Origin: Clostridia bacterium
GTDB taxonomy: Bacteria > Bacillota > Clostridia > Oscillospirales > Acutalibacteraceae
Length of the DNA: 64,000 nt
Assembly: GCA_017560255.1 (NCBI GenBank)
Contig: JAFYOI010000055.1
Location: 186,001-250,000 of the forward strand
Direction: 5' to 3'
Part shown: positions 1 through 8,709 of the stretch, piece by piece
Numbering within the stretch: the first letter of the stretch is position 1
How the letters are laid out: each line of letters begins with the position of its first letter
Program-made: the position numbers and the translations under genes
The notes under the pieces: generated by a model
What the model saw: the letters and a program-made list of their open reading frames with translations, nothing else
Told to the model about the DNA's origin: nothing
The model's database searches: none

Positions 1-1564
1 AAAGATCAAAACAAAGGTTACCACAATTTGTCCAGTCGGAACCGTATGTTCCATCACCAACTGTATAGCCGGATTTCGGGAAGTTGTTTGTACCCGTCCA
101 TGCGGAAGATGTAGTTGTGTAGTAAATGATAGCATTACTTACGTAACCATTAGCATCGGAGCCTTTACTTACGTTTGCTTTTACTGTGATTGTTTCAATT
201 CTACGTACGTAATTTTCCTGTACTTCAGGCAACGTTGCCATTATAGCATCAAGATCGTAGCAGAAGTATGCGCTGTAGTAAGGGTCTTTATCATTGTAAT
301 AGTCAGGGGATTTATTAGCATAATCGAGTGTAAATGTAGTAGATGTGCTGATATTGCTGATTTTCCTACCACTACCAAAGTTGTAAGAACCGGAAATAGC
401 TGTGTTGGGGAGAGTGTCAGAAGAAGAACCTGTGATTTCGTCATTTGTCTCTACAGGATAGTTGTAAGTTCCTGTAAAAAATCTCCACATAAGTTCGTTT
501 GTGCTCGGGCCTAAGGGGAATCCGTAACTTGTTGTACCTGCAGTAGCACCCGACCAAGCGTGGTCCATACCTTGAACAGTGTAGAAAGCAACAACTGAAG
601 TTTCAGGTGTATTACCACCGTAAAGTTCCATATCATAGGTTGCGCCACCGGCTGAGGTATATGTTTCAGTTACATCGGGAGTGAGACTGATTGAAGAATC
701 ATACTTTCTCATAGCCTTTACCCATGTTTCAGTAGAACGCTCACCATTTGAGTAGGTAACAAGGCTATCCGCTGTACCGTGGATAACCATAAGCCTTCTG
801 GGTTCAGAAACACCCGCGGTAGAGAAAGCGGAGTTTACATAATTCGCAAGAGTGTTTGTATTTGTTTCATATCCGCCCCATGAAGAGTTGTCATACATAG
901 CAGCAACTGCATCCAAAGCACAGCCGGTTGTCTTGTAGGGGATACCGGAAGAAGAACATGCACCCTTAAACACTTCGGGGTACATAGCAAGGAGTGACAT
1001 TGCGTAAGCACCACCGGCAGAGAATCCTGCAACAAATACGTTATCAGTGTTTACGCTGTATGTGTTGATTGCATCCTTAACGTAACCAACCATTGTTGCA
1101 GGTGTATAACCACTTGTTCTGCACTGGTCTGTATGCGCCCAGAAATTCCATGAATGAGTAAAGTTGAGGTCAATACTCTGTCTGGGATAAATTACGATAA
1201 TGTCGTTTGCGTCAGCAACCGCATTGAATTTCAAGAATCTTGCAAAAGCATACTGAGATGACTGTGCATACAAAGAACCGTGCAACATCAAGAGCAAGGA
1301 ATACTCTTTTGATTCATCATAGTTTGCAGGCAAATAAATATCGTAGTAAAGATAATCGCTATAAGTGGAATCAACACCAGCACGGTAATAAGACCATGTG
1401 CTAGTTACTTTTTTCGCGTTACCTGTAACCCATGTTCCTTCACCGCCGCCTGTAGCCGCGTTAGCAGTGATTGCAGGTGTGCAGAAAATGCAACTGACAA
1501 CCATAACCAACAACAAAAGCAAAGACAATGCACGGGAAATTCTGCGCGTTTTGTTTTCTTTCAT
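1..1564 (-). CDS. Secreted PHB-depolymerase/feruloyl-esterase-like protein (3' end outside window)
   Basis: The reading frame is open from the ATG at 1562-1564 to the left edge, giving about 521 residues without a stop. A signal peptide is clear: a basic start (MKENKTRR), a Leu/Val-rich core and an Ala-x-Ala site near residue 36. The following alpha/beta-hydrolase domain carries a full triad: GFSAGG with Ser182, HGTAD with Asp266 and MDHAW with His335. This matches the LpqC/PHB-depolymerase esterase family that acts on ester bonds in polymers or plant cell-wall side chains; the substrate here is unknown. After about residue 370 a Thr/Ser/Tyr-rich beta-type region begins that resembles the region after the esterase of the giant gene at 37655-52441. 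AAGGAG (1577-1582) lies 12 nt before the ATG. It is probably a long multidomain exoprotein, but its full length cannot be seen. Confidence 0.85.
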   Translation of the reverse strand, partial: MKENKTRRISRALSLLLLLVMVVSCIFCTPAITANAATGGGEGTWVTGNAKKVTSTWSYYRAGVDSTYSDYLYYDIYLPANYDESKEYSLLLMLHGSLYAQSSQYAFARFLKFNAVADANDIIVIYPRQSIDLNFTHSWNFWAHTDQCRTSGYTPATMVGYVKDAINTYSVNTDNVFVAGFSAGGAYAMSLLAMYPEVFKGACSSSGIPYKTTGCALDAVAAMYDNSSWGGYETNTNTLANYVNSAFSTAGVSEPRRLMVIHGTADSLVTYSNGERSTETWVKAMRKYDSSISLTPDVTETYTSAGGATYDMELYGGNTPETSVVAFYTVQGMDHAWSGATAGTTSYGFPLGPSTNELMWRFFTGTYNYPVETNDEITGSSSDTLPNTAISGSYNFGSGRKISNISTSTTFTLDYANKSPDYYNDKDPYYSAYFCYDLDAIMATLPEVQENYVRRIETITVKANVSKGSDANGYVSNAIIYYTTTSSAWTGTNNFPKSGYTVGDGTYGSDWTNCGNLCFDL

Positions 1565-1670
1565 AATTACTGTACACTCCTTAGGATGTTAAAATTTCAA
1601 GGCGGGTTTCTCAACAATCGCCTTATACATTAATATATAGTGTCTAAAACAGACCCTAATTAACACGATT

Positions 1671-1699
1671 ATTTTAACAAATATGACAACCCCTGTCAA
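1671..1699 (-). promoter_or_regulatory. Sigma-A-like promoter of the left-edge esterase gene
   Basis: On the minus strand TTGACA (1694-1699) and TAAAAT (1671-1676) are separated by exactly 17 nt, about 107 nt upstream of the esterase start codon. The leader contains small inverted repeats such as GTCT-gtttt-AGAC. The rest of 1565-1796 is AT-rich DNA in which I see nothing else. Confidence 0.65.
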
Positions 1700-1797
1700 T
1701 GCTTTTTTGTCTTTTTAGCATTAATAATTTGTAAACATTTTTAAACACTTTGTGCATTTCGTACAAACTTAAATTACCAAATTATACAACATAAACA

Positions 1798-1828
1798 AAA
1801 CGAGGGTTTTTTCGCAAACCCTCGTTTT
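1798..1828 (-). terminator. Intrinsic terminator after mtaB
   Basis: A 9-bp stem (CGAGGGTTT at 1801-1809, AAACCCTCG at 1816-1824) with a 6-nt loop is followed on the minus strand by TTTTGTTT. Thymines also flank it on the plus strand, so it may work in both directions. Confidence 0.8.
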
Positions 1829-1849
1829 TCAACATTTTGTTTCAAATAA

Positions 1850-3139
1850 CTAAATTATGTTACCCACACAACACCCATCAATCACACCGGTTATTTGTAC
1901 ATTTTGCACATGTCCGCGCAGGTCATTATCACAATTAGCCTTAACAGTTACGTAATTGGAAGTATGTCCGACATAATAACCGTCATTATCTACAACCTCA
2001 AACAATACTTCCATCGTTTTGTTTATATGTGACTGTAAAAATTCAACACGAGAGCGTTCGGTTGCTTCGATCATATTTTTACTTCTTTTTTCTTTATCAG
2101 CCTTCAAAACCTGATCGGGAAACTCTGCTGCTCTTGTTCCTATTCTTCTGGAATACGCAAAAACGTGAGCATCGGAGAAAGCGATTTCTTTGACAAATTC
2201 AAGAGAGACGTTAAACTCTTCTTCAGTTTCTCCAGCAAATCCGACCATAACGTCTGTTGTAATTGCACAGTCGGTGAAATTTTCTCTTAAACTTTTACAT
2301 AATTGACGATATTCGTCCGCCGTATAATGACGGTTCATTCTCTTTAAAGTTTCATCACAACCGCTTTGTAATGAAATATGAAATTGTGGACAAAGTTTAT
2401 CGCATTTTGAAAGCCTTTCAATTACTTCCTTCGTAATATGATCAGGTTCTAAAGAGCCCAATCTAACTCTCTTAAATCCATCAAAAGAACACGCAAGTTC
2501 TACCGCATCACAAATGCTACATCCTATATCCGTTCCGTAAGCAGATAAATTAATTCCGACAAGAACAATCTCAAAAAAACCTGAGTTTTCAAGATTTTCC
2601 AGTTCTTGCCTAAGTTCATCAAGCGGCTTTGAACGTACTCTTCCTCTCGCCGTGGGGATTATACAATACGAGCAGAAACGATTACATCCATCTTCTATTT
2701 TAACAAACGCACGTGTGCGCTCATTAAATCCGGATATTACCATACTTTCAAACTCTTCTTTACCAACAACATTCTTAACGTTGAATATTCTCCTGCCACT
2801 CAACAAATACTCGTCAATCGCATCTATCAGCAGTTCGGTATTGCGATTACCAAGCACTATGTCCGCTTGTGTAAGATTTTCTGCGTTCCCAGGATATGCT
2901 TGCGGCATACATCCGGTCAAAACTACAATCGAATTGGGGTGATTATTTTTGAACCTACGAACACACTGTCTTGTTTTTTGATCACTTGTAGCAGTAACAG
3001 TACAAGAATTCACAATATATATATCGGCTTCATCGTTATGAGAAACAATTTCAAAATCAGCCTTTTCAAACTTTTCAAGCATAACCTGTGTTTCATATTG
3101 ATTGACCTTACATCCCAAAGTATAAAATGCAACTTTCAT
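1850..3139 (-). CDS. mtaB: tRNA threonylcarbamoyladenosine methylthiotransferase MtaB
   Basis: A protein of 429 residues of the radical SAM methylthiotransferase family, close to the length of Bacillus YqeV. It converts t6A37 of ANN-decoding tRNAs to ms2t6A. The N-terminal UPF0004 domain opens with TLGCKVNQYE and has NSCTVT, supplying cysteines of the auxiliary cluster. The radical SAM motif CNRFCSYC (CxxxCxxC) lies near residue 150, followed by ARGRVRS, and a C-terminal TRAM region is present. CKVNQYE and the C-terminal layout fit MtaB better than MiaB. An ATG 12 nt upstream (3149-3151) overlaps the Shine-Dalgarno sequence, so the start is placed at 3139, preceded by GGAGG with about 6 nt spacing. 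It is transcribed alone and divergently from dacF. Confidence 0.93.
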   Translation of the reverse strand: MKVAFYTLGCKVNQYETQVMLEKFEKADFEIVSHNDEADIYIVNSCTVTATSDQKTRQCVRRFKNNHPNSIVVLTGCMPQAYPGNAENLTQADIVLGNRNTELLIDAIDEYLLSGRRIFNVKNVVGKEEFESMVISGFNERTRAFVKIEDGCNRFCSYCIIPTARGRVRSKPLDELRQELENLENSGFFEIVLVGINLSAYGTDIGCSICDAVELACSFDGFKRVRLGSLEPDHITKEVIERLSKCDKLCPQFHISLQSGCDETLKRMNRHYTADEYRQLCKSLRENFTDCAITTDVMVGFAGETEEEFNVSLEFVKEIAFSDAHVFAYSRRIGTRAAEFPDQVLKADKEKRSKNMIEATERSRVEFLQSHINKTMEVLFEVVDNDGYYVGHTSNYVTVKANCDNDLRGHVQNVQITGVIDGCCVGNII

Positions 3140-3179
3140 AAATACCTCCATTTGAACGAGTTAATTACAAAACATAACA

Positions 3180-3208
3180 AATATATAATAATTTTGAACT
3201 AAAGACAA
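3180..3208 (-). promoter_or_regulatory. Probable mtaB promoter
   Basis: On the minus strand TTGTCT (3203-3208) is 17 nt from TATATT (3180-3185), 41 nt before the mtaB start. It overlaps the divergent dacF promoter, so the two may compete for polymerase. Confidence 0.45.
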
Positions 3209-3222
3209 TAGATATTTAATAG
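3194..3222 (+). promoter_or_regulatory. Probable dacF promoter
   Basis: TTGAAC (3194-3199), a 17-nt spacer and TAATAG (3217-3222) lie 26 nt before the dacF start and overlap the divergent mtaB promoter. Confidence 0.4.
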
Positions 3223-3247
3223 AAAAATCTTGTGGAGGTATTATATC

Positions 3248-4447
3248 ATGAAAAGAAAAGTATTTCAAAGGTTGATTTCAATAATTTTATCGGTATTTAT
3301 CGTGTTTATCACAAACACAGGGTATGCAATTAACTCAGTAGAAGTAAATACACAGCCCGCCTCAACAATAACGGAGGATTTTCCGATTAATATATCTTCA
3401 AAATCCGCAATACTTATGGACACGGTAACAGGTCAGGTACTCATAGCAAAAAATGTAAATGAAGAACTTCCACCTGCATCGGTGACAAAAATAATGTCAC
3501 TGCTCATAATTATGGAAGCAATAGAGGATGGAAAAATCACACTGACCGACACCGTTACTGTAAGTGAAACCGCAGCAAAAAAAGGCGGCTCTCAGATTTG
3601 GTTGGAAGTAGGTGAAAAAATGACTGTCGATGAACTGCTTAAGGCGACCGTTGTAGCAAGTGCCAACGATGCATGTACCGCCTTGGGAGAGTTTGTAGCG
3701 GGAAGCGAAAGCGCATTCATAAGCATGATGAACGAACGCGCAAAACAACTAGGAATGATAAATACAAACTTTGAAAATTGCACAGGTCTTGACGACACAA
3801 CGGATAATCACTACACAAGCGCATACGATATTGCATTAATGTCGAGAGAACTACTTAAATATAATCTCATTATAGAGTACAGCACCATCTGGATGGACTA
3901 TCTGCGTGACGGTGCGACAGAACTTGTAAACACAAATAAACTTATAAGAACATACGACGGCATAACGGGTCTTAAAACAGGAACAACCTCCAAAGCTGGT
4001 TGTTGTGTATCAGCATCCGCTACTAGAGGAAACACGTCTTTCGTAGTAGTAGTATTAGGTGCTGAAAACAGTTCAAAAAGATTTGCTGATGCAAAAGCGT
4101 TACTTGATTGGGGATTTGCTAATTACGAGGTTTACACACCGCAAATAGATGCCGAAATGATAAACGAACTGCATGTAATAAACGGAGTTACACAAAGATT
4201 TATTCCTATATGCGAAAAAACCGAAAGTATATTGATACCAAAAGGGCAGGGGGTTAACGTAAAGCAGGTAACAGAACTTGCCGATAACGTTGCAGCACCA
4301 ATTGAAAAAGGTCAAGTAGTCGGGAAAATAAAATTTATACTTTCAGATGAAGAAATATGTTCATTTAAACTTTACTCAGAATTTGAAATACCAAAAATGA
4401 CCTTTTCTCATGGAATAAAGAAATTGTTATCAGTATTAGTGGATTAA
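3248..4447 (+). CDS. dacF: D-alanyl-D-alanine carboxypeptidase (DacF/PBP5 family)
   Basis: A 399-residue serine-type carboxypeptidase that trims the terminal D-Ala from peptidoglycan stem peptides outside the membrane. It has a hydrophobic signal segment at residues 8-26 and the three penicillin-binding motifs: SVTK (Ser78, Lys81), SAN (138-140) and KTG in GLKTGTTSKAG near residue 240. The C-terminal PBP5-like beta domain is followed by an amphipathic tail (FSHGIKKLLSVLVD) that would hold it to the membrane. The start is the ATG at 3248 because GGAGG lies 9 nt upstream; an earlier in-frame codon precedes that site. DacF in Bacillus modifies spore cortex, but this gene is not in a sigma-F operon, so a vegetative role is equally possible. 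Confidence 0.92.
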   Translation: MKRKVFQRLISIILSVFIVFITNTGYAINSVEVNTQPASTITEDFPINISSKSAILMDTVTGQVLIAKNVNEELPPASVTKIMSLLIIMEAIEDGKITLTDTVTVSETAAKKGGSQIWLEVGEKMTVDELLKATVVASANDACTALGEFVAGSESAFISMMNERAKQLGMINTNFENCTGLDDTTDNHYTSAYDIALMSRELLKYNLIIEYSTIWMDYLRDGATELVNTNKLIRTYDGITGLKTGTTSKAGCCVSASATRGNTSFVVVVLGAENSSKRFADAKALLDWGFANYEVYTPQIDAEMINELHVINGVTQRFIPICEKTESILIPKGQGVNVKQVTELADNVAAPIEKGQVVGKIKFILSDEEICSFKLYSEFEIPKMTFSHGIKKLLSVLVD

Positions 4448-4471
4448 TTATTAAAAAAATTAAAATTATTA

Positions 4472-4500
4472 TTGAAATTGTAATTGAAATAGGGTAATAT
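4472..4500 (+). promoter_or_regulatory. Probable pgi promoter
   Basis: TTGAAA (4472-4477) and TAATAT (4495-4500) are separated by 17 nt, 31 nt upstream of the pgi start. Confidence 0.55.
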
Positions 4501-4531
4501 ATACTAAACAGGTTACAAAGGGGTGAGTTTC

Positions 4532-5872
4532 ATGCCTTTAAAACTCAATATGAAGTATTTGAACGGTTTTATCAAAGATAGTGACATTTTTGCACTTGAA
4601 AATGAAATAACTGCCGCTCACAATGCTCTTCATTCCCAAAGCGGAAAGGGTAGTGAATTCACCGGTTGGCTTGATTTGCCTATTGATTATGATAAGATTG
4701 AGTTCGAAAGAATAAAAGTTGCCGCTCGGCAAATCCAAAAAAAATGCGATGTTTTTATATCAATTGGTATCGGCGGCTCATACCTCGGTGCAAAAGCCGC
4801 AATCGATTTTTTGAAATCATCCGACTACAACTCTTTAAAAAAAGATACGCCGGATATATACTTCATTGGTAACGGCATAAGCGCTGATAAATTCAACAAT
4901 TTGATTTCAATCTGTGAAGGAAAAGATGTTTGTATAAACGTAATCTCCAAATCCGGCACAACAACCGAGCCTGCTATCGCCTTCAGAATTTTTAAAAAAA
5001 TTATGGAAGATAAATACGGCAAGGAAGAAGCCTCAAAAAGAATTTACGTTACAACAGATAAAGAGACGGGTACACTTAAAGAAATTGCTACCCGTGAGGG
5101 ATATGAAACATTTGTAGTACCCGACGATATAGGCGGAAGATATTCCGTGTTGACACCGGTTGGTTTACTGGCTATTGCAGTAAGCGGAGTCAATATTGAT
5201 GAGTTGATGTCAGGCGCCGCAAAAGCACGCGAGACTTTTTTCGACCCTAACCTCAATGACAACGATTGCTACAAATATGCCGCTATCCGAAACTTGCTAT
5301 ATCGTTGTGGCAAAAAAGTAGAACTTCTTGTTAGTTATGACCCTGATTTTTCAATGATGAGCGAATGGTTCAAGCAACTGTTCGGTGAAAGTGAAGGCAA
5401 AGAAAACAAGGGTATTTTTCCCGCTTCCGCAATCTTCTCCACCGATCTGCATTCACTCGGTCAGTACATACAGGACGGAGAACGTTTCTTGTTTGAAACA
5501 GTTGTAAATATTATGAAACCGAATAACGATTTAATCATTGATTTTGATGACTACAATCTTGACGGTCTGAACTTTGTCGCAAACAAACCCATTTCGTACG
5601 TCAATCAAAAAGCATTTGAGGGTACAATCCTTGCTCATTGTGACGGTGGTGTACCGAACGTAGTCCTGGAAATTCCTCAAAAAAATGCTTTTGAACTTGG
5701 ATATCTTATTTATTTCTTTGAAAAGGCTTGTGCAATATCGGGTTACGTACTTGGAGTTAATCCGTTTGACCAACCCGGCGTTGAAAGTTACAAAAAAAAT
5801 ATGTTTGCTTTACTTGATAAGCCAGGATTTGAGGACAGAAAAAAGGCATTGATAGAAAAGTTTAACGTATAA
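4532..5872 (+). CDS. pgi: Glucose-6-phosphate isomerase
   Basis: A 446-residue cytosolic enzyme interconverting glucose 6-phosphate and fructose 6-phosphate, the short form typical of Firmicutes (about 450 residues). Family signatures are visible: [12 protein letters not shown] in the sugar-phosphate-binding SIS fold, [24 protein letters not shown] and the catalytic segment [14 protein letters not shown]. The ATG at 4532 is preferred over the upstream GTG at 4523 because AAAGGGG ends 8 nt before it and overlaps the GTG. It has its own promoter and is followed 58 nt later by a small P-loop gene on the same strand. Confidence 0.96.
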   Translation: MPLKLNMKYLNGFIKDSDIFALENEITAAHNALHSQSGKGSEFTGWLDLPIDYDKIEFERIKVAARQIQKKCDVFISIGIGGSYLGAKAAIDFLKSSDYNSLKKDTPDIYFIGNGISADKFNNLISICEGKDVCINVISKSGTTTEPAIAFRIFKKIMEDKYGKEEASKRIYVTTDKETGTLKEIATREGYETFVVPDDIGGRYSVLTPVGLLAIAVSGVNIDELMSGAAKARETFFDPNLNDNDCYKYAAIRNLLYRCGKKVELLVSYDPDFSMMSEWFKQLFGESEGKENKGIFPASAIFSTDLHSLGQYIQDGERFLFETVVNIMKPNNDLIIDFDDYNLDGLNFVANKPISYVNQKAFEGTILAHCDGGVPNVVLEIPQKNAFELGYLIYFFEKACAISGYVLGVNPFDQPGVESYKKNMFALLDKPGFEDRKKALIEKFNV

Positions 5873-5930
5873 CAAATTTGGTTGTTACCGTTTTTGCGGT
5901 GATAAATATAGAATCTTTGGAGGGATTACT

Positions 5931-6347
5931 ATGGTTAATCTTATAATCGGAAAAAAAGGTACAGGTAAAACAAAGCGCTTGGTAGATATGGTAAATGCCG
6001 CTTTGCAGACCAGTAACGGAAACGTAGTATGTATCGAGAAGGGCGCTATCCTTACTTATGACATCAACTACAACGCTCGTCTCGTTGACGTTGAGAACTA
6101 CAATATAGAAGGATATGGTATGCTTTACGGCTTGGTTTGCGGTATCTGCGCTGGAAACTATGATGTTACCGACATTTTCATTGATGCAACCGTAAGAATC
6201 GGCGGAACTGACTTTAACGAACTCGAAGCATTCGTTAAAAAACTTGATAAAATTGCTGCTGATAACAACGTTAAGTTCACACTTGCAGTATCTGCAGATG
6301 CATCCGAACTTCCCGAAACACTCCTTGCAGCAGTAAACAAACTTTAA
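5931..6347 (+). CDS. Small P-loop protein of unknown function
   Basis: A 138-residue protein I cannot assign to a named family. It begins with a Walker A motif (GKKGTGKT at residues 7-14) and has a hydrophobic-Asp segment (DIFIDA) near residue 82 that could act as Walker B, giving a minimal nucleotide-binding core. No partner domain, membrane segment or signal peptide is present. The start is secure: GGAGGG lies 7 nt before the ATG. It follows pgi and is closed by its own terminator-like hairpin. It might be a stripped-down P-loop ATPase or kinase-like regulator; no more can be said. Confidence 0.75.
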   Translation: MVNLIIGKKGTGKTKRLVDMVNAALQTSNGNVVCIEKGAILTYDINYNARLVDVENYNIEGYGMLYGLVCGICAGNYDVTDIFIDATVRIGGTDFNELEAFVKKLDKIAADNNVKFTLAVSADASELPETLLAAVNKL

Positions 6348-6373
6348 CAGGTCAAATATAATCACGATTCGTT

Positions 6374-6412
6374 AAACACGGGGCAGCAAGCCTGCTCCGT
6401 GTTATATTTACC
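6374..6412 (+). terminator. Probable terminator after the P-loop gene
   Basis: The imperfect hairpin ACACGG-G-GCAG / CTGC-T-CCGTGT with a 5-nt loop (about 6376-6402) is followed by an AT-rich tail with a weak T run. Confidence 0.5.
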
Positions 6413-6453
6413 TGTATTTTGTCAAAAACATTGTTAAAAATTAAATAAAGTTG

Positions 6454-6482
6454 TTGACAAACGCTATATTTAAATATATAAT
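6454..6482 (+). promoter_or_regulatory. Consensus promoter of yceD-rpmF
   Basis: A perfect sigma-A pair: TTGACA (6454-6459), 17 nt, TATAAT (6477-6482). It lies 28 nt before the DUF177 gene and would drive strong co-expression with ribosomal protein L32. Confidence 0.85.
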
Positions 6483-6510
6483 GTTTTGGTGCAATTACGG
6501 AAGGTGTATT

Positions 6511-7014
6511 ATGATTATTGAACTTAAAAACCTGTTTAATGACAGGGATGTTACTCTTAAACTTGATCATACAGTCGATTTAACCGACTATGAGTTAGGA
6601 GGAACAAAACCTTTTACAACCCCCGTAAAACTTATCGGCTGTATAAAAAACACTGCGGGTGTGGTTGAACTTAATGCAGATATGTTTATCAGTTTTGACT
6701 TCGATTGCGACCGGTGCGCAGAGCATTTTGTCAAAGAGTTAATAATTCCGATGGAACACACTCTCGTCAATGAACTCAACAACGAGGATAACGACGAGTT
6801 GCTTCTCGTGGAGGATATGACACTTGACATTGATGAACTTGCTCTCAGTGATATTTTACTTAATTTGCCGATGAAATTTCTGTGTTCAGACTCCTGTAAG
6901 GGCGTTTGCGCAGGGTGCGGAAAAAATCTCAACAAAGAGAATTGCATTTGCAAGAAAGAGATTGATCCCAGATTTGAGGCCCTTAGAGCCTTACTCGATG
7001 ATTCAAATAGTTAA
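6511..7014 (+). CDS. yceD: YceD/DUF177 family protein
   Basis: A 167-residue DUF177 protein. The family has been linked to 23S rRNA metabolism and is nearly always encoded just before rpmF, as here (23 nt gap). Two cysteine pairs are visible: CDRC near residue 70 and a C-terminal cluster with CSDSCKGVCAGCGK and CIC, suitable for zinc binding. The ATG at 6511 is chosen because GGAAGG lies 6-7 nt upstream; the frame extends further but without a ribosome site and across the promoter. It shares the perfect promoter at 6454-6482 with rpmF. Confidence 0.88.
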   Translation: MIIELKNLFNDRDVTLKLDHTVDLTDYELGGTKPFTTPVKLIGCIKNTAGVVELNADMFISFDFDCDRCAEHFVKELIIPMEHTLVNELNNEDNDELLLVEDMTLDIDELALSDILLNLPMKFLCSDSCKGVCAGCGKNLNKENCICKKEIDPRFEALRALLDDSNS

Positions 7015-7037
7015 AAACCATAAGGAGGTGCTCTAAA

Positions 7038-7220
7038 ATGGCAGTACCAAAGAGAAGAGTATCAAAAGCAAGACGTGACAAGAGACGTTCAAACGTTTGG
7101 AAGCTCGATGCACCGACACTCGTAAAGTGCACAAAGTGCGGTGACTACAAAAGACCGCACAGAGTATGTTCACACTGTGGTTTCTACAACGGCCGCGAAG
7201 TTATCGCAAAGGAAGCGTAA
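7038..7220 (+). CDS. rpmF: 50S ribosomal protein L32
   Basis: A 60-residue protein with the canonical start MAVPKRRVSKARRDKRRS and a zinc ribbon made of CTKC and CSHC. The length equals that of the family. AAGGAGGTG lies 7 nt before the ATG. It is the second gene of the yceD-rpmF unit and ends before a terminator. Confidence 0.98.
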   Translation: MAVPKRRVSKARRDKRRSNVWKLDAPTLVKCTKCGDYKRPHRVCSHCGFYNGREVIAKEA

Positions 7221-7312
7221 GTTTCTGAGATACTGCGTCTGTTAGTTTATGGGGAAAGGTCGGGCAAAGTTCGACTTCCCCTGAACAACCACAAAATTTG
7301 TTTTTAAATGCT

Positions 7313-7349
7313 CGCTTGTTCATAGTTTGTGAACAGGCGTTGTTTCGTT
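7313..7349 (+). terminator. Terminator after rpmF
   Basis: A 10-bp stem with one wobble pair (CGCTTGTTCA at 7313-7322, TGAACAGGCG at 7330-7339) precedes TTGTTTCGTT. A second hairpin with GGGGAA and TTCCCC arms lies upstream at about 7251-7282. Confidence 0.65.
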
Positions 7350-7388
7350 GTAATAAAATATTCTTTTAGTTCAGAATGGAGTGAAAAT

Positions 7389-8690
7389 ATGGCAGTTGTT
7401 ATAAAAGACGTTATTAAAAATAGCATATGCGATAAAAAAGGCGTAAAAAAGGGTTGGACTCTTATTTCAATCAACGGCAATGATATTTCCGACGTTCTCG
7501 ACTATGAGTTCTATTTAAAGGAAGAAAAACTCCTCATTTGTTTTAAGGATGGTCACAAAACAATACTTAAAAAGATAACAAAATCACTTTACGATGAAAT
7601 CGGTCTTGAATTCGAAACGTATCTTATGGACGCTCAGCGTTCCTGCGCCAACAGATGTATTTTCTGCTTCATCGACCAATTGCCCACAGGAATGAGAAAT
7701 TCTCTGTATTTCAAAGATGATGATTCAAGGCTTTCTTTTCTTATGGGTAACTATATTACCTTAACAAATCTGAAAGATAAAGATATCGAAAGAATAATCA
7801 AAATGCATATTAGCCCGATTAACATCTCTGTTCACACGATGAATCCGGAATTGAGAGTTGAAATGATGAAAAATAAAAGGGCAGGGGAATGCCTTAAATA
7901 TATAAAACAACTCGCAGACGCAAATATAAAAATGAATATTCAACTTGTACTTTGCAGAGGTATAAACGACGGCGATGAACTAAGGCGTAGCCTTACAGAA
8001 CTCTCTGCTTATGCACCGCAAATATTGAGTATTGCGGCCGTTCCCGTAGGTCTTACAAAATACAGAGACGGATTGTATAATCTCCAAGGATACGATAAAG
8101 AATCTTCAAGAGAAGTCGTTGATATTTTAAATGAATTCGGTGACAAATTTATAAAAGAATACGGAACAAGACTTTGTTATCCCGCTGATGAATTCTTTAT
8201 AAAATCAGAATATCCTATACCTGATGCAGATTATTATGAGGAATTCAGTCAGATAGAAAACGGAGTAGGTATGTGGGCGTCATTCAGAAGTCAGGTTATT
8301 GATGCTATGATAGATTTTTCCGAAGACGACGTTACGAGAAACGTCAGTGTTGCAACAAGTGTTTCGGCGTATAAATTATTTGCGGAAATTGTTGACCTTT
8401 TAGAAGAAAAGTGGCATAATTTACATATTGACCTTTATTCAATAGAAAATGATTTCTTTGGTCACAGCATAAACGTTGCAGGACTTATAACAGGTCAGGA
8501 TTACTTTAAACAGTTAATAGGAAAGCCTCTCGGGGACGAACTGTTTATTTCAACCAATTCATTAAAGAATAACGAGGACGTATTCCTCGATGATATGACT
8601 CTTGATGAATTGTCGCAAAAACTAAACGTTAAAATCACACCGGTAGAAAATGACGGATATATTTTCGTCACTAAAGTACTGGGCAAGTAA
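7389..8690 (+). CDS. DUF512 radical SAM protein with N-terminal PDZ-like domain
   Basis: A 433-residue protein. Residues 1-70 resemble a PDZ domain (KKGVKKGWTLISINGNDI). A radical SAM core follows with CANRCIFCFIDQ (CxxxCxxC) near residue 85, then a long DUF512 region. The family is known in Clostridia and cyanobacteria but its substrate is not established. The ATG at 7389 is preferred over an earlier in-frame ATG at 7329, because GGAGTG precedes it and MAVVIKDV begins the PDZ fold. It lies 19 nt before der, a common neighbourhood in Clostridia (DUF512, der, plsY, gpsA), which may hint at a link to ribosome or envelope biogenesis. Confidence 0.88.
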   Translation: MAVVIKDVIKNSICDKKGVKKGWTLISINGNDISDVLDYEFYLKEEKLLICFKDGHKTILKKITKSLYDEIGLEFETYLMDAQRSCANRCIFCFIDQLPTGMRNSLYFKDDDSRLSFLMGNYITLTNLKDKDIERIIKMHISPINISVHTMNPELRVEMMKNKRAGECLKYIKQLADANIKMNIQLVLCRGINDGDELRRSLTELSAYAPQILSIAAVPVGLTKYRDGLYNLQGYDKESSREVVDILNEFGDKFIKEYGTRLCYPADEFFIKSEYPIPDADYYEEFSQIENGVGMWASFRSQVIDAMIDFSEDDVTRNVSVATSVSAYKLFAEIVDLLEEKWHNLHIDLYSIENDFFGHSINVAGLITGQDYFKQLIGKPLGDELFISTNSLKNNEDVFLDDMTLDELSQKLNVKITPVENDGYIFVTKVLGK

Positions 8691-8709
8691 TAAAAGGTAG
8701 GTATATTTT

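Noticed and set aside
3140..3151. Upstream ATG (3149-3151) as the mtaB start
   Set aside because: It overlaps the GGAGG that serves the ATG at 3137-3139, and the family N-terminus begins at the latter.
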